A DNA stretch of 64,000 nt from Thalassobaculum_A sp040219615. Its GTDB lineage: Bacteria; Pseudomonadota; Alphaproteobacteria; Thalassobaculales; Thalassobaculaceae. Positions 45,354 through 53,445 of this stretch are shown piece after piece (the stretch's first letter is position 1; each line of letters opens with the position of its first letter). The stretch lies in the NCBI RefSeq assembly GCF_040219615.1, contig NZ_JAVJSE010000038.1, positions 310,001-374,000 on the forward strand, read 5' to 3'. The notes under the pieces are model-generated. The model was not told the origin of the DNA, searched no databases, and was given only the letters and a program-made list of their open reading frames with translations. The position numbers and the translations under genes were made by a program.

Positions 45354-46628
45354 ATGGTGCAGCTGACAGACGACTGTTTCGCGTTCGACGGCGGGCTGAT
45401 GCCGGTCGACCAGGCGCTCGCGCGGGTGCGGGAACGCCTGGTGCCGGTCACCGCGGTCGAGACGGCGCCGCTGGACGCGACGCTCGGGCGCATCCTGGCA
45501 GCCGACGTCACGGCCGACATGGACGTGCCGCCGCACGACAACTCCGCGGTCGACGGCTGGGCGGTCTACGCCGCCGACCTCGCCGCCGACGGCGAGACCC
45601 GCCTGCCGGCCGGCGGGCGGGTGGCGGCCGGCGAGCGCCTGGACCGCCCCCAGCGACGCGGCGAGACGGTCCGGATCTTCACCGGTGCCCCGATGCCGCT
45701 CGGCCCCGACGGTGCCCCGGGTCCGGACACCGTGTTCATGCAGGAGGACTGCCGGCTCGACGGTGCGACCGTGGTGTTCCCGGCCGGAATCAGGCGCGGC
45801 GCCAACCGGCGGTTCGCCGGCGAGGACGTCAGGACCGGGACCACCGTGCTGCGTGCCGGCCGCCGGCTCGGCCCTCCGGACATCGGCCTGGCGGCGTCGA
45901 TCGGACTGCGCGCGCTGCCGGTGCGGACCGGGCTGCGGGTCGCGGTGTTCTCGACCGGCGACGAGGTCCGCGAGCCGGGCTCGGAGCGCGGCGCCGCAAC
46001 GATCTACGACTCCAACCGCTACACCCTGAAGGCGCTGCTGCGGGCGCTCGGCTGCGCGGTCACCGACCTCGGCATCCTGGCCGACGACCGCGAGACCATC
46101 CGCGCCGCCCTGGTCGACGCCGCGGCCGGGCACGACGTCCTGATCACCTCGGGCGGGGTGTCGACCGGCGAGGAGGACCACGTGCGCGCCGCGGTCGAGG
46201 CCGAAGGCCGGCTCGATGCCTGGCGGCTGGCGATCAAGCCGGGCCGGCCGGTCGCGCTCGGCGTGGTGCGCGGCAAGGCCTTCCTCGGCCTGCCGGGCAA
46301 CCCGGTGGCGGTCGTGGTCACCTTCCTGCACGTCGCCCGGCCGGTGCTGCTGGCGCTCGCCGGCGCCGAGGTGCGCGACCCGCCGCGGTTCCCGGTGCGG
46401 GCCGCCTTCGACTACCGCAAGAAGCCCGGGCGCCGGGAGTACGTCCGGGTTCGGCTCGAGCCGGTCCCGGGCGGCCTGCCGGTCGCGCGACGCGCCGGCA
46501 GCGAGGGTGCCGGCGTGCTGTCGTCGCTGGTCGCCGCCGACGGGCTGGTGGAGCTGGCCGACGACGCCCTGGGCCTTTCGGAGGGCGACACCGCCGCCTA
46601 TCTGCCGTTCAGCGAGGTGATGCGATGA
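45354..46628 (+). CDS. moeA: molybdopterin molybdenumtransferase MoeA
   Basis: Inserts molybdate into adenylated molybdopterin to form active Mo cofactor; 424 residues. It has domains I-IV in order: PVTAVETAPLDATLGRILA and PPHDNSAVDGWAVYA at the N-terminus, FMQEDCRLDG, then the MogA-like domain with STGDEVREPGS, YDSNRYTLKALL, ITSGGVSTGEEDHV and LGLPGNPVAVVVTF, and the C-terminal beta domain. Start ATG 45354 (MVQLTDDCFA) lies 4 bp after mobB. Its stop overlaps the moaD start by four bases (ATGA, 46625-46628). Confidence 0.97.
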   Translation: MVQLTDDCFAFDGGLMPVDQALARVRERLVPVTAVETAPLDATLGRILAADVTADMDVPPHDNSAVDGWAVYAADLAADGETRLPAGGRVAAGERLDRPQRRGETVRIFTGAPMPLGPDGAPGPDTVFMQEDCRLDGATVVFPAGIRRGANRRFAGEDVRTGTTVLRAGRRLGPPDIGLAASIGLRALPVRTGLRVAVFSTGDEVREPGSERGAATIYDSNRYTLKALLRALGCAVTDLGILADDRETIRAALVDAAAGHDVLITSGGVSTGEEDHVRAAVEAEGRLDAWRLAIKPGRPVALGVVRGKAFLGLPGNPVAVVVTFLHVARPVLLALAGAEVRDPPRFPVRAAFDYRKKPGRREYVRVRLEPVPGGLPVARRAGSEGAGVLSSLVAADGLVELADDALGLSEGDTAAYLPFSEVMR

Positions 46629-46876
46629 AGGTTCTGTATTTCGCCTGGGTCCGGCAGCGGATCGGGTTCGGCCACGAGACGGTGAGCCCGCCGGACGGGG
46701 TGGCGACCGTCGCCGGGCTGGTCGACTGGCTGCGGACCCGCGGGCCCGGCTACGCCGAGGCGTTCAAGGACACCCGTGCGATTCGCTGCGCGGTGAACCA
46801 GGAATACGTCGAGCCGGACCATCCGATTGCAGACGGCGACGAGGTCGCGTTCTTCCCGCCGGTCACCGGAGGCTGA
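46625..46876 (+). CDS. moaD: molybdopterin synthase sulfur carrier subunit MoaD
   Basis: Ubiquitin-like small subunit of molybdopterin synthase, 83 residues, ending in the required Gly-Gly (FPPVTGG) on which the thiocarboxylate is formed. The beta-grasp pattern runs from MKVLYFAWVRQRIG to DGDEVAFFPPVTGG. Translationally coupled to moeA by an ATGA overlap and 3 bp before moaE, so the subunits are made together. Confidence 0.97.
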   Translation: MKVLYFAWVRQRIGFGHETVSPPDGVATVAGLVDWLRTRGPGYAEAFKDTRAIRCAVNQEYVEPDHPIADGDEVAFFPPVTGG

Positions 46877-46879
46877 GCC

Positions 46880-47332
46880 ATGACGGTCCGGGTCCAGGAG
46901 GCGGATTTCGACCTCGGCGCCGAGTTGGCGGCGCTGACCGCCGGGAACCGCCGGATCGGCGGGCTCGGCGTATTCGTCGGGCTGGTGCGCGACGTCGCCG
47001 GCGATGCCGCGGTCGCCGGCATGACGCTCGAGCACTATCCCGGCATGACCGAGCGCCAGCTCGAAGCGATCGAAGCCGAGGCGCGGTCGCGCTGGCCGCT
47101 GGAGGCCAGCCTGATTGTGCACCGGGTCGGACGGCTGGAGCCCGGCGACAATATCGTGCTGGTGGCGTGCGCCTCGGCCCATCGCCAGGCGGCGCTGGAC
47201 GCCACGGCCTTCCTGATCGACTGGCTGAAGACCAAGGCGCCGTTCTGGAAGCTGGAAGAGACCCCGGACGGCGCGAACTGGGTCGACGCCCGCGAATCCG
47301 ACGATGCCGCCGCCGCCCGCTGGAACCGCTGA
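46880..47332 (+). CDS. moaE: molybdopterin synthase catalytic subunit MoaE
   Basis: Large subunit of molybdopterin synthase, which transfers sulfur from MoaD to cyclic pyranopterin monophosphate; 150 residues. Family blocks seen are GLGVFVGLVRDVAG, LEHYPGMTERQLEAI, HRVGRLEPGDNIVLVAC and the catalytic lysine region LKTKAPFWKLEET. It closes the mobB-moeA-moaD-moaE run. moaA, moaB and moaC are not in the window. Confidence 0.97.
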   Translation: MTVRVQEADFDLGAELAALTAGNRRIGGLGVFVGLVRDVAGDAAVAGMTLEHYPGMTERQLEAIEAEARSRWPLEASLIVHRVGRLEPGDNIVLVACASAHRQAALDATAFLIDWLKTKAPFWKLEETPDGANWVDARESDDAAAARWNR

Positions 47333-47372
47333 CACGCGTGTCGCGCCGAGGCCCGGGGCCTGCGCCCGGCTC

Positions 47373-47401
47373 TTCCCTCGGGCGGCCGCTGGCCGTATGT
47401 T
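47373..47401 (+). promoter_or_regulatory. promoter of bamD
   Basis: TTCCCT (47373-47378), a 17-bp spacer and TATGTT (47396-47401) precede the bamD ATG by 37 bp. The -10 is identical to those of trxB and uvrB and the spacing is the same. Confidence 0.5.
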
Positions 47402-47438
47402 CCGGTCAGCCGCTCGTCCCGACCGGAACACCGCCCGG

Positions 47439-48251
47439 ATGCCGATGCCCAGGTTACGTCTTTCCGCCCTCGTCCTGACCCTCGTCGCGCTTGCCGGCTG
47501 CGGCTCGACCGACGAGACGCCCTATGTGGAGCGTCCGGTCGAGGAGATCTACAACGAGGCCTACGACGCCGCGCTGACCGGCGACTTCAAGAAGGCGGCG
47601 CCGCTGTTCGACGAGGTCGAACGGCAGCACCCCTATTCGGTCTGGGCGACCCAGGCGCAGCTGATGGCGGCCTATGCGCTGTACCAGGCCAACAACTACA
47701 CCGAGTCGGTGAACGCGCTGGACCGCTTCATCCAGCTGAACCCGTCCAATCCCAACGTCGACTACGCCTACTACCTCAAGGGCCTCTGCTACTACGAGCA
47801 GATCGTGGACGTCGGCCGCGACCAGAAGCTGACCCGCCGGTCCCTGGACAGTTTCGAGGAGGTGGTCAAGCGCTTCCCGACCTCGAAATACGCGCGCGAC
47901 GCCCGCCTGAAGATCGACCTGACCCGCAACCACCTGGCCGGCAAGGAGATGTCGATCGGCCGCTGGTACCTGACCCGGGGCCAGTATCTGGCGGCGATCA
48001 ACCGGTTCCAGCGGGTCGTCGAGCAGTACGACACCACCGAACAGGTGCCGGAGGCGCTGCTGCGCCTGACCGAGGCCTATGTCGCCCTCGGCCTCCAGGA
48101 CGAGGCCAAACGGACCGCGTCCGTCCTCGGCTACAACTACCCCGGCACGGACTGGTACGAGGATGCCTACGCGCTGGCCACCACCGGTGAGGCCCGCTCC
48201 CAGGCCGAAGGCGACACCGGCTGGTTCGGCTGGGGCCTCGGCCCGTTCTGA
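47439..48251 (+). CDS. bamD: outer membrane protein assembly factor BamD
   Basis: Essential lipoprotein of the BAM complex, which folds beta-barrel proteins into the outer membrane; 270 residues. The signal peptide ends in a lipobox (LVALAGC), giving an acylated Cys at about residue 22. The mature part is built of TPR-like helix pairs: EEIYNEAYDAALTGDFKKAA, AAYALYQANNYTESVNALDR, FIQLNPSNPNVDYAYYLKGL and so on, matching ComL/YfiO. ATG 47439 is preferred; ATG 47445 is equally possible. recN starts 3 bp after its stop, the usual alphaproteobacterial bamD-recN order. Confidence 0.97.
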   Translation: MPMPRLRLSALVLTLVALAGCGSTDETPYVERPVEEIYNEAYDAALTGDFKKAAPLFDEVERQHPYSVWATQAQLMAAYALYQANNYTESVNALDRFIQLNPSNPNVDYAYYLKGLCYYEQIVDVGRDQKLTRRSLDSFEEVVKRFPTSKYARDARLKIDLTRNHLAGKEMSIGRWYLTRGQYLAAINRFQRVVEQYDTTEQVPEALLRLTEAYVALGLQDEAKRTASVLGYNYPGTDWYEDAYALATTGEARSQAEGDTGWFGWGLGPF

Positions 48252-48254
48252 TCA

Positions 48255-49970
48255 ATGCTCGCCGCGCTCGCGATCCGGGACGTGGTGCTGATCGACCGGC
48301 TCGATCTCGCCTTCGCGCCGGCGCTCTCCGTCCTCACCGGCGAAACCGGGGCCGGAAAGTCGATCCTGCTCGACGCGCTCGGTCTCGCCCTCGGCGCGCG
48401 GGCTGATTCCGGCCTGGTCCGGCACGGCCGCGAGCAGGCCAGCGTCACCGCCGAGTTCGACCCGCCGCCCGGGCACGCGGTCGACGCCATACTCGCGGAG
48501 GCCGATCTCGAACCACGCGACGGCCCGCTGATCCTGCGCCGGGTGGTCACCGCCGACGGGCGGTCGCGCGCCTATGTCAACGACCAGCCGACCAGCGTCG
48601 CCCTGCTGCGCCGGCTGGGCGACGCCCTGGTCGAGATCCAGGGTCAGTTCGATCAGCGCGGCCTGATGGATCCCGCGACCCACCGCGAGACCCTGGATGC
48701 CTTCGCCGGACTCGGGACCCAGGCCGGGACGGTCCGGACCGCCTGGGGCGCCTGGCGGGACGCGGTGTCGCGGCACGCCGAGGCGCGCGCCGCCCTCGAG
48801 AAGGCCCGGGCCGACGAGGACTGGCTGCGCCACGCCGTGGACGAGTTGGACCGTCTGGCGCCGAGCGAGGGCGAGGAGCAGCGGCTGAGCGACACCCGCG
48901 CGGTGCTGGCGAATGCCGAGGCCGTGCTGTCGGCCATGAACGCCGCGGCCGACGCGCTGGCCGGCGAGGACGCCGGAGCCGACAGCGCCGTGGCCCAGGC
49001 CCAGCGGGCCCTGGACCGGGTCGCCGACCGGGCCGGCGGCCGGCTGGCGGCGGCCGCCGCCGCCCTCGACCGGGCCGCCGCCGAGATCCAGGAAGCGGTC
49101 GCCGAACTGCAGTCGGCCGCCGACGACATCGAGGCGGACTCCGGCCGGCTGGTCGAGATCGACGATCGCCTGCATGCGCTCCGCGACCTGGCCCGCAAGC
49201 ACGGGATCGAGCCGGACGACCTGCCGGCGCTGCACCGGGCCCTGGTCGACCGCCTCGCCTCGCTCGATGCCGAGGGTGGCGGCCTGTCGGCCCTGGCCGA
49301 GGCCGAGCGGCGTTCCCGCGCCGCCTACCTGGCGGCCGCCGAGGCGCTGTCGGCAGGCCGCGGCAAGGCGGCCGGCCGGCTCGACAAGGCGATCGCCGTC
49401 GAACTGCCGCCGCTCAAGCTGGAGAAGGCCCGCTTCGAGACCGCCGTCGAGCGTCTCGACGAGGCGCGCTGGGGGCCGGACGGCCTGGACGCGGTCGGGT
49501 TCCGGGTCGCGACCAATCCCGGGACTCCGCCGGGCGCGCTGAACCGGATCGCCTCGGGCGGCGAGCTGTCGCGCTTCCTGCTGGCCCTGAAGGTGGTGCT
49601 GGCGGAGTCCAGCACGGTCCCGACATTGGTGTTCGACGAGGTCGACTCCGGGGTCGGCGGTGCGGTCGCGGCGGCGGTCGGCGACCGCCTGGCGCGGCTC
49701 GCCGGCCGCCTGCAGGTCCTGGTCGTCACGCACTCCCCGCAGGTCGCGGCGCAGGGCGTGCACCACTGGCATGTCGAGAAGCGGGTCGCCGGCGAGGCCG
49801 TGACCACCTCGGTGGCGGCGCTCGACAGCGCCGCCCGTCGCGAGGAGATCGCCCGCATGCTGTCGGGGGCGGCGGTCACCGCCGAGGCGCGCGCCGCCGC
49901 CGACAGCCTGCTGGCGCAATCGAGCGGAAGCCGGGCCGGCGGCGACCGCGCGGTCGGGGCCGGGCCGTGA
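48255..49970 (+). CDS. recN: DNA repair protein RecN
   Basis: SMC-like ATPase acting early in double-strand-break repair; 571 residues. The N-terminal Walker A is LTGETGAGKSILLDALG (about 27-43). Two long coiled-coil arms (about 155-365) are rich in Ala, Asp and Arg. The C-terminal ATPase half has the ABC signature ASGGELSRFLLALK and Walker B VFDEVDSGVGG, then THSPQVAAQG. It starts 3 bp after bamD and ligA starts 31 bp after it, forming the common bamD-recN-ligA cluster. Confidence 0.97.
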   Translation: MLAALAIRDVVLIDRLDLAFAPALSVLTGETGAGKSILLDALGLALGARADSGLVRHGREQASVTAEFDPPPGHAVDAILAEADLEPRDGPLILRRVVTADGRSRAYVNDQPTSVALLRRLGDALVEIQGQFDQRGLMDPATHRETLDAFAGLGTQAGTVRTAWGAWRDAVSRHAEARAALEKARADEDWLRHAVDELDRLAPSEGEEQRLSDTRAVLANAEAVLSAMNAAADALAGEDAGADSAVAQAQRALDRVADRAGGRLAAAAAALDRAAAEIQEAVAELQSAADDIEADSGRLVEIDDRLHALRDLARKHGIEPDDLPALHRALVDRLASLDAEGGGLSALAEAERRSRAAYLAAAEALSAGRGKAAGRLDKAIAVELPPLKLEKARFETAVERLDEARWGPDGLDAVGFRVATNPGTPPGALNRIASGGELSRFLLALKVVLAESSTVPTLVFDEVDSGVGGAVAAAVGDRLARLAGRLQVLVVTHSPQVAAQGVHHWHVEKRVAGEAVTTSVAALDSAARREEIARMLSGAAVTAEARAAADSLLAQSSGSRAGGDRAVGAGP

Positions 49971-50001
49971 AGCGGATCCGGGTGGAGACGGGAAGCCGAC
50001 G

Positions 50002-52092
50002 ATGACCACCGATGCCGACATCGCCGACAAGCCGGTCGAGGCCCTGGGCGATGCCGAGGCCAAGGCCGAACTGCGCCGCCTCGCCGACGCCATCGCCGAC
50101 GCCGACCGGCAATACCACGTCGAGGACGCCCCGGTCCTGACCGACGCCGAATACGACGCCCTGCGGCGGCGCAACGAGGCGATCGAGGCCCGGTTCCCCG
50201 ACCTCAAGCTGGAGGACAGCCCGAGCGAGCGGGTGGCGCCCGGTCCGGCCGAGGGCTTCGCCAAGGTCCGCCACGCCAGGCCGATGCTGTCGCTGTCGAA
50301 TGCCTTCGACGACGAGGACGTGCGCGAGTTCGAGCGCCGCGTGCGCCGGTTCCTGAGCCTCGGCGAAGCCGACGAGGTGGCGCTGGTCGCCGAGCCCAAG
50401 ATCGACGGGCTGTCGGCGTCGATCCGCTATGTCGACGGCAGGCTGGCCGTCGGCGCCACCCGCGGCGACGGCACCGAGGGCGAGAACATCACCCGCAACC
50501 TGGAGACCCTCGACGACGTCCCGACCGAACTGCCGGCCGGGGTGCCGGCGGTGCTGGAGGTCCGCGGCGAGGTCTACATGACCAAGGACGACTTCGTCGC
50601 CCTCAACGACCGCCAGGCCAAGGCCGGCAGCAAGATCTTCGCGAACCCGCGCAATGCCGCCGCCGGCTCGCTGCGCCAGCTCGACCCGGCGATCACCGCA
50701 TCCCGCCCGTTGCGGTTCTTCGCCTATTCCTGGGGCGAGGTCAGCGAGGATTTCGCCGACACCCACTGGGGGTTCCTGCAGAGGCTGGAGGCCTGGGGCT
50801 TCACCACCAACCCGCTGTCGAAGCTCTGCGGTTCGGTCGACGAGGCGCTGGCGGTGTATGCCGACATCGGCGCCCGCCGGTCGGCCCTGCCCTATGACAT
50901 CGACGGCGTGGTCTACAAGGTCAACCGGCTCGACTGGCAGCAACGGCTCGGCATGGTCAGCCGGGCGCCGCGCTGGGCGATCGCCCACAAGTTCAAGGCC
51001 GAGCAGGCCGAGACCGAGTTGAAGGCCATCGAGATCCAGGTCGGCCGCACCGGCGCCCTGACCCCGGTCGCCCGGCTGGAGCCGGTCAAGGTCGGCGGCG
51101 TGACCGTGTCGAACGCGACGCTGCACAACGAGGACGAGATCCGGCGCAAGGACATCCGGGTCGGCGACACCGTGGTGATCCAGCGCGCCGGCGACGTCAT
51201 CCCGCAGGTCGTGCGGGTCCTGACCGAGAAGCGTCCCGCCGGCAGCGTCGAGTATGTGTTCCCCGAGACCTGCCCGGAATGCGGTTCCGACGCCGTGCGC
51301 CCCGAGGGCGAGGCGATCCGGCGCTGCACAGGCGGGCTGATCTGCCCGGCCCAGGCGGTCGAACGGCTGAAGCACTTCGTCAGCCGCGACGCCTTCGACA
51401 TCGAGGGCCTGGGCTCGAAGCAGATCGAGGCGTTCTGGCGCGACGGCCTGATCAGGCGGCCCGGCGACATCTTCCGCCTGAAGGCCCACCGGAACCTGCT
51501 GATCGGCGAGAAGGGGACGAAGACCCTCTCCACCGACAACCTGCTGGCGGCGATCGAGAACCGCCGGGTCATCGGGCTCGATCGCTTCGTCTACGCCCTC
51601 GGCATCCGCCAGGTCGGGCAGGCGACCGCCCGGCTGCTGGCCATCAACTACGGGACGCTCGACGCCCTGCGCGCCGCGCTCGCCGCGGCGCACGACCCGG
51701 AGAGCGAGGCCTACGCCGACCTGGTCAACATCGACCAGATCGGCTCGGCGGTCGCCAAGGATCTCACCGACTTCTTCGCCGAGGCGCACAACCGGGAGGT
51801 TCTCGACGACCTGGCCGGCGAGCTGACCATCGAGCCGTTCGCGGCCCCGGTCGCCGCCGACTCGCCGGTCGCCGGCAAGACCGTGGTGTTCACCGGCACC
51901 CTGGCCCGGGTCGGCCGCAACGAGGCCAAGGCGCGGGCCGAAAGCCTGGGCGCCAAGGTCGCAGGTTCGGTCTCGAAGAAGACCGACTATGTGGTGGTCG
52001 GCGCCGACGCCGGCTCGAAGGCCGCCAAGGCCGAGGCGCTGGGGGTCCGGACGCTGACCGAGGACGACTGGTTCGCGCTGATCGGCGAATAG
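50002..52092 (+). CDS. ligA: NAD-dependent DNA ligase LigA
   Basis: Essential replicative ligase joining nicks with NAD as AMP donor; 696 residues. Domain Ia with YHVEDAPVLTDAEYDALRR, the adenylation lysine in KIDG (Lys ~133), OB fold, the four-cysteine zinc finger (CPECGS ... RRCTGGLICPAQ), helix-hairpin-helix repeats and a C-terminal BRCT domain (VAGKTVVFTGTLARVGRNEA) are all present in order. GGGAAGCC-type ribosome-binding sequence precedes the ATG. Confidence 0.98.
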   Translation: MTTDADIADKPVEALGDAEAKAELRRLADAIADADRQYHVEDAPVLTDAEYDALRRRNEAIEARFPDLKLEDSPSERVAPGPAEGFAKVRHARPMLSLSNAFDDEDVREFERRVRRFLSLGEADEVALVAEPKIDGLSASIRYVDGRLAVGATRGDGTEGENITRNLETLDDVPTELPAGVPAVLEVRGEVYMTKDDFVALNDRQAKAGSKIFANPRNAAAGSLRQLDPAITASRPLRFFAYSWGEVSEDFADTHWGFLQRLEAWGFTTNPLSKLCGSVDEALAVYADIGARRSALPYDIDGVVYKVNRLDWQQRLGMVSRAPRWAIAHKFKAEQAETELKAIEIQVGRTGALTPVARLEPVKVGGVTVSNATLHNEDEIRRKDIRVGDTVVIQRAGDVIPQVVRVLTEKRPAGSVEYVFPETCPECGSDAVRPEGEAIRRCTGGLICPAQAVERLKHFVSRDAFDIEGLGSKQIEAFWRDGLIRRPGDIFRLKAHRNLLIGEKGTKTLSTDNLLAAIENRRVIGLDRFVYALGIRQVGQATARLLAINYGTLDALRAALAAAHDPESEAYADLVNIDQIGSAVAKDLTDFFAEAHNREVLDDLAGELTIEPFAAPVAADSPVAGKTVVFTGTLARVGRNEAKARAESLGAKVAGSVSKKTDYVVVGADAGSKAAKAEALGVRTLTEDDWFALIGE

Positions 52093-52306
52093 CTCGTCCC
52101 GACGAGTATCGTCGAAATATCAACCACCTAACCAAAGGCTAGGCGCAGCCCCGCGCGCAGCGTCGCAGAGCCATGCAAAAACGTCATACGCCACGGCCGC
52201 ATTTGCTCTTTCCAGGCGCGATAGGCGCTCTTATGTGGGGTTTCGTAGTGACATCAATGGTGCCCGGCGAAGGAACTGCGACGGCGCCCGCGATACGGAG
52301 CAGGCC

Positions 52307-52645
52307 ATGATGAACCCGACGACCAGCGGCTGGCTCGATCGCTACGTCGCCTCCCGCGAGGCCTCCCTGGAATCCGTGACCGACCTCGACCGCGCCGGAC
52401 AGGGCGTGGTCGACCGTGACGTCCGGTTGGGAACCCTGACCCGCGCCATTCGTTCCTTCTTCGCTGTCCACCGTCCGCGCCGGCGTTCCCTGGTCGACGT
52501 GGACGACCGCGTGCTCGCCGATCTCGGCATCGCGCGTCGGCAGGTCGTGGAACTGGCCGCCCGTGCCACCGAGGCGCGCTGGTCCGCCCACGATCCATCC
52601 CTGCCGTCGGTCGCGAACGCCAATTCGAGGTTCCGGGCCGCCTGA
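52307..52645 (+). CDS. DUF1127 domain-containing small protein
   Basis: 112-residue protein with a C-terminal DUF1127 motif (VDDRVLADLGIARRQVVEL, about 75-93). DUF1127 proteins are small, Arg-rich and abundant in alphaproteobacteria; Rhodobacter CcaF1 is an RNA-binding example, and Agrobacterium homologues affect RNA turnover and phosphate responses (established knowledge). The N-terminal ~65 residues are not recognisable. ATG 52307 (or 52310) follows GGAG. It is followed by a C-rich-loop hairpin and a perfect 13-bp terminator, and then by a second DUF1127 gene. Confidence 0.87.
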   Translation: MMNPTTSGWLDRYVASREASLESVTDLDRAGQGVVDRDVRLGTLTRAIRSFFAVHRPRRRSLVDVDDRVLADLGIARRQVVELAARATEARWSAHDPSLPSVANANSRFRAA

Positions 52646-52654
52646 GGCGGTTCG

Positions 52655-52745
52655 GTTCAGCCGGATCCTCCCGCCAGACGGACCGGCTTCATTCCCTAGA
52701 CTCCTACCTACGGATGCGCCCCTCCCCGGAGGGGCGCATCTTTTC
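52655..52745 (+). ncRNA. cuckoo/CcsR-like 3' element after the first DUF1127 gene
   Basis: Ten bases after the DUF1127 stop, AGCCGG (52659-52664) pairs with CCGGCT (52683-52688), and the enclosed loop contains TCCTCCC (52666-52672), an anti-Shine-Dalgarno motif. A linker and a strong terminator (52713-52744) follow. Position after a DUF1127 gene and the C-rich loop are the hallmarks of CcsR ('cuckoo') sRNAs. The stem can extend by three pairs that would partly hide the motif, so this copy is less certain than the one at 53335. Confidence 0.45.
52713..52744 (+). terminator. Rho-independent terminator after the first DUF1127 gene
   Basis: Perfect 13-bp stem (52713-52725 with 52728-52740) with a two-base loop, followed by TTTT. 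It separates the two DUF1127 genes, so the second needs its own promoter. CCGTCAacaTGACGG (52856-52870), a palindrome between candidate -35 (TTATCC) and -10 (CTAGAC) boxes, may be its operator. Confidence 0.9.
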
Positions 52746-52925
52746 GGGGCAAGCGTCCCGCCAGACACATGGCAGGGGACGCTATCCATGCATCGGGCGC
52801 AATGCTGCGCTGCAAAACCGCTGCTGGGCGCGCGCGCCGGCAGGTCCCAATTATCCCGTCAACATGACGGACCCTAGACGACAGACTTCGCCCAAGGTCC
52901 GAGACCCATTCTCGGAGAGACTGAA

Positions 52926-53339
52926 ATGACGACCGACACTTTCCTGACCGACAGAGCGCTGAACGGCGCCCCGGTCGATGCGCTGGCCCTCTTCATCGAG
53001 GCGCGCCGCGCCCGTGACGCCTACGTCGCCCGGGCCCTGTCCCGCGGCACGCGCAGCGTGACGTCCCGCCTGTTCGCCGGCCTCGGCGCCTGGCTGCGCA
53101 AGCGCCGGGCCCTGGCCGAGCTGAGCGAGCTCGACGCGCGGCTGATGGCCGACATCGGCCTCGACCGCGCCGCCTTCGCCGCCGGCATCATCCGCCGGAT
53201 CGATACCGACCGGGCGCAGGCGATCGCGACCACTTCACTGGCACTGGGGGATCGCCCGACGACCCGTCATGCCGCGGAACCGCATCTGGCCCCGGCCGTT
53301 GTGCCGGCAGCCGCCAACGACTCGCGCTGGGCCGCCTGA
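52926..53339 (+). CDS. DUF1127 domain-containing small protein
   Basis: 137-residue protein with a central DUF1127 motif: AWLRKRRALAELSELDARL followed by MADIGLDRAAFAAGI (about 57-90). The Arg-rich helix could bind RNA, as shown for CcaF1 of Rhodobacter. N- and C-terminal extensions are unconserved and Ala-rich. The ATG follows GAGAGACTGAA. Its stop codon forms part of a hairpin whose loop exposes CCUCCUCCC (53340-53348), the exact motif of the cuckoo sRNA family, and an intrinsic terminator follows at 53381-53416. Confidence 0.88.
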   Translation: MTTDTFLTDRALNGAPVDALALFIEARRARDAYVARALSRGTRSVTSRLFAGLGAWLRKRRALAELSELDARLMADIGLDRAAFAAGIIRRIDTDRAQAIATTSLALGDRPTTRHAAEPHLAPAVVPAAANDSRWAA

Positions 53340-53416
53340 CCTCCTCCCCTCCCCCCAGTTAGGTATTCCGGCGCGTGGAACGGCCGGCGACCGCAAGGTC
53401 GCCGGCCGATTTCTTT
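53335..53416 (+). ncRNA. cuckoo/CcsR-like sRNA candidate in the DUF1127 3' UTR
   Basis: CCTGAC (53335-53340), which includes the DUF1127 stop, pairs with GTTAGG (53358-53363) through one G-U pair. The loop is almost pure pyrimidine and carries CCTCCTCCC at 53340-53348. A small TTCC/GGAA hairpin and a 12-bp terminator hairpin follow. In Rhodobacter, CcsR sRNAs are processed from the mRNA of a DUF1127 gene and share this loop motif. The candidate is therefore a 3'-UTR-derived sRNA that could bind ribosome-binding sites or titrate a regulator. Confidence 0.6.
53381..53416 (+). terminator. Rho-independent terminator after the second DUF1127 gene
   Basis: CGGCCGGCGACC (53381-53392) and GGTCGCCGGCCG (53397-53408) form a perfect 12-bp stem with a GCAA loop, followed by ATTTCTTTC. 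Confidence 0.88.
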
Positions 53417-53445
53417 CGGGGACGACTTCCTTCGAGGATGGGGCG

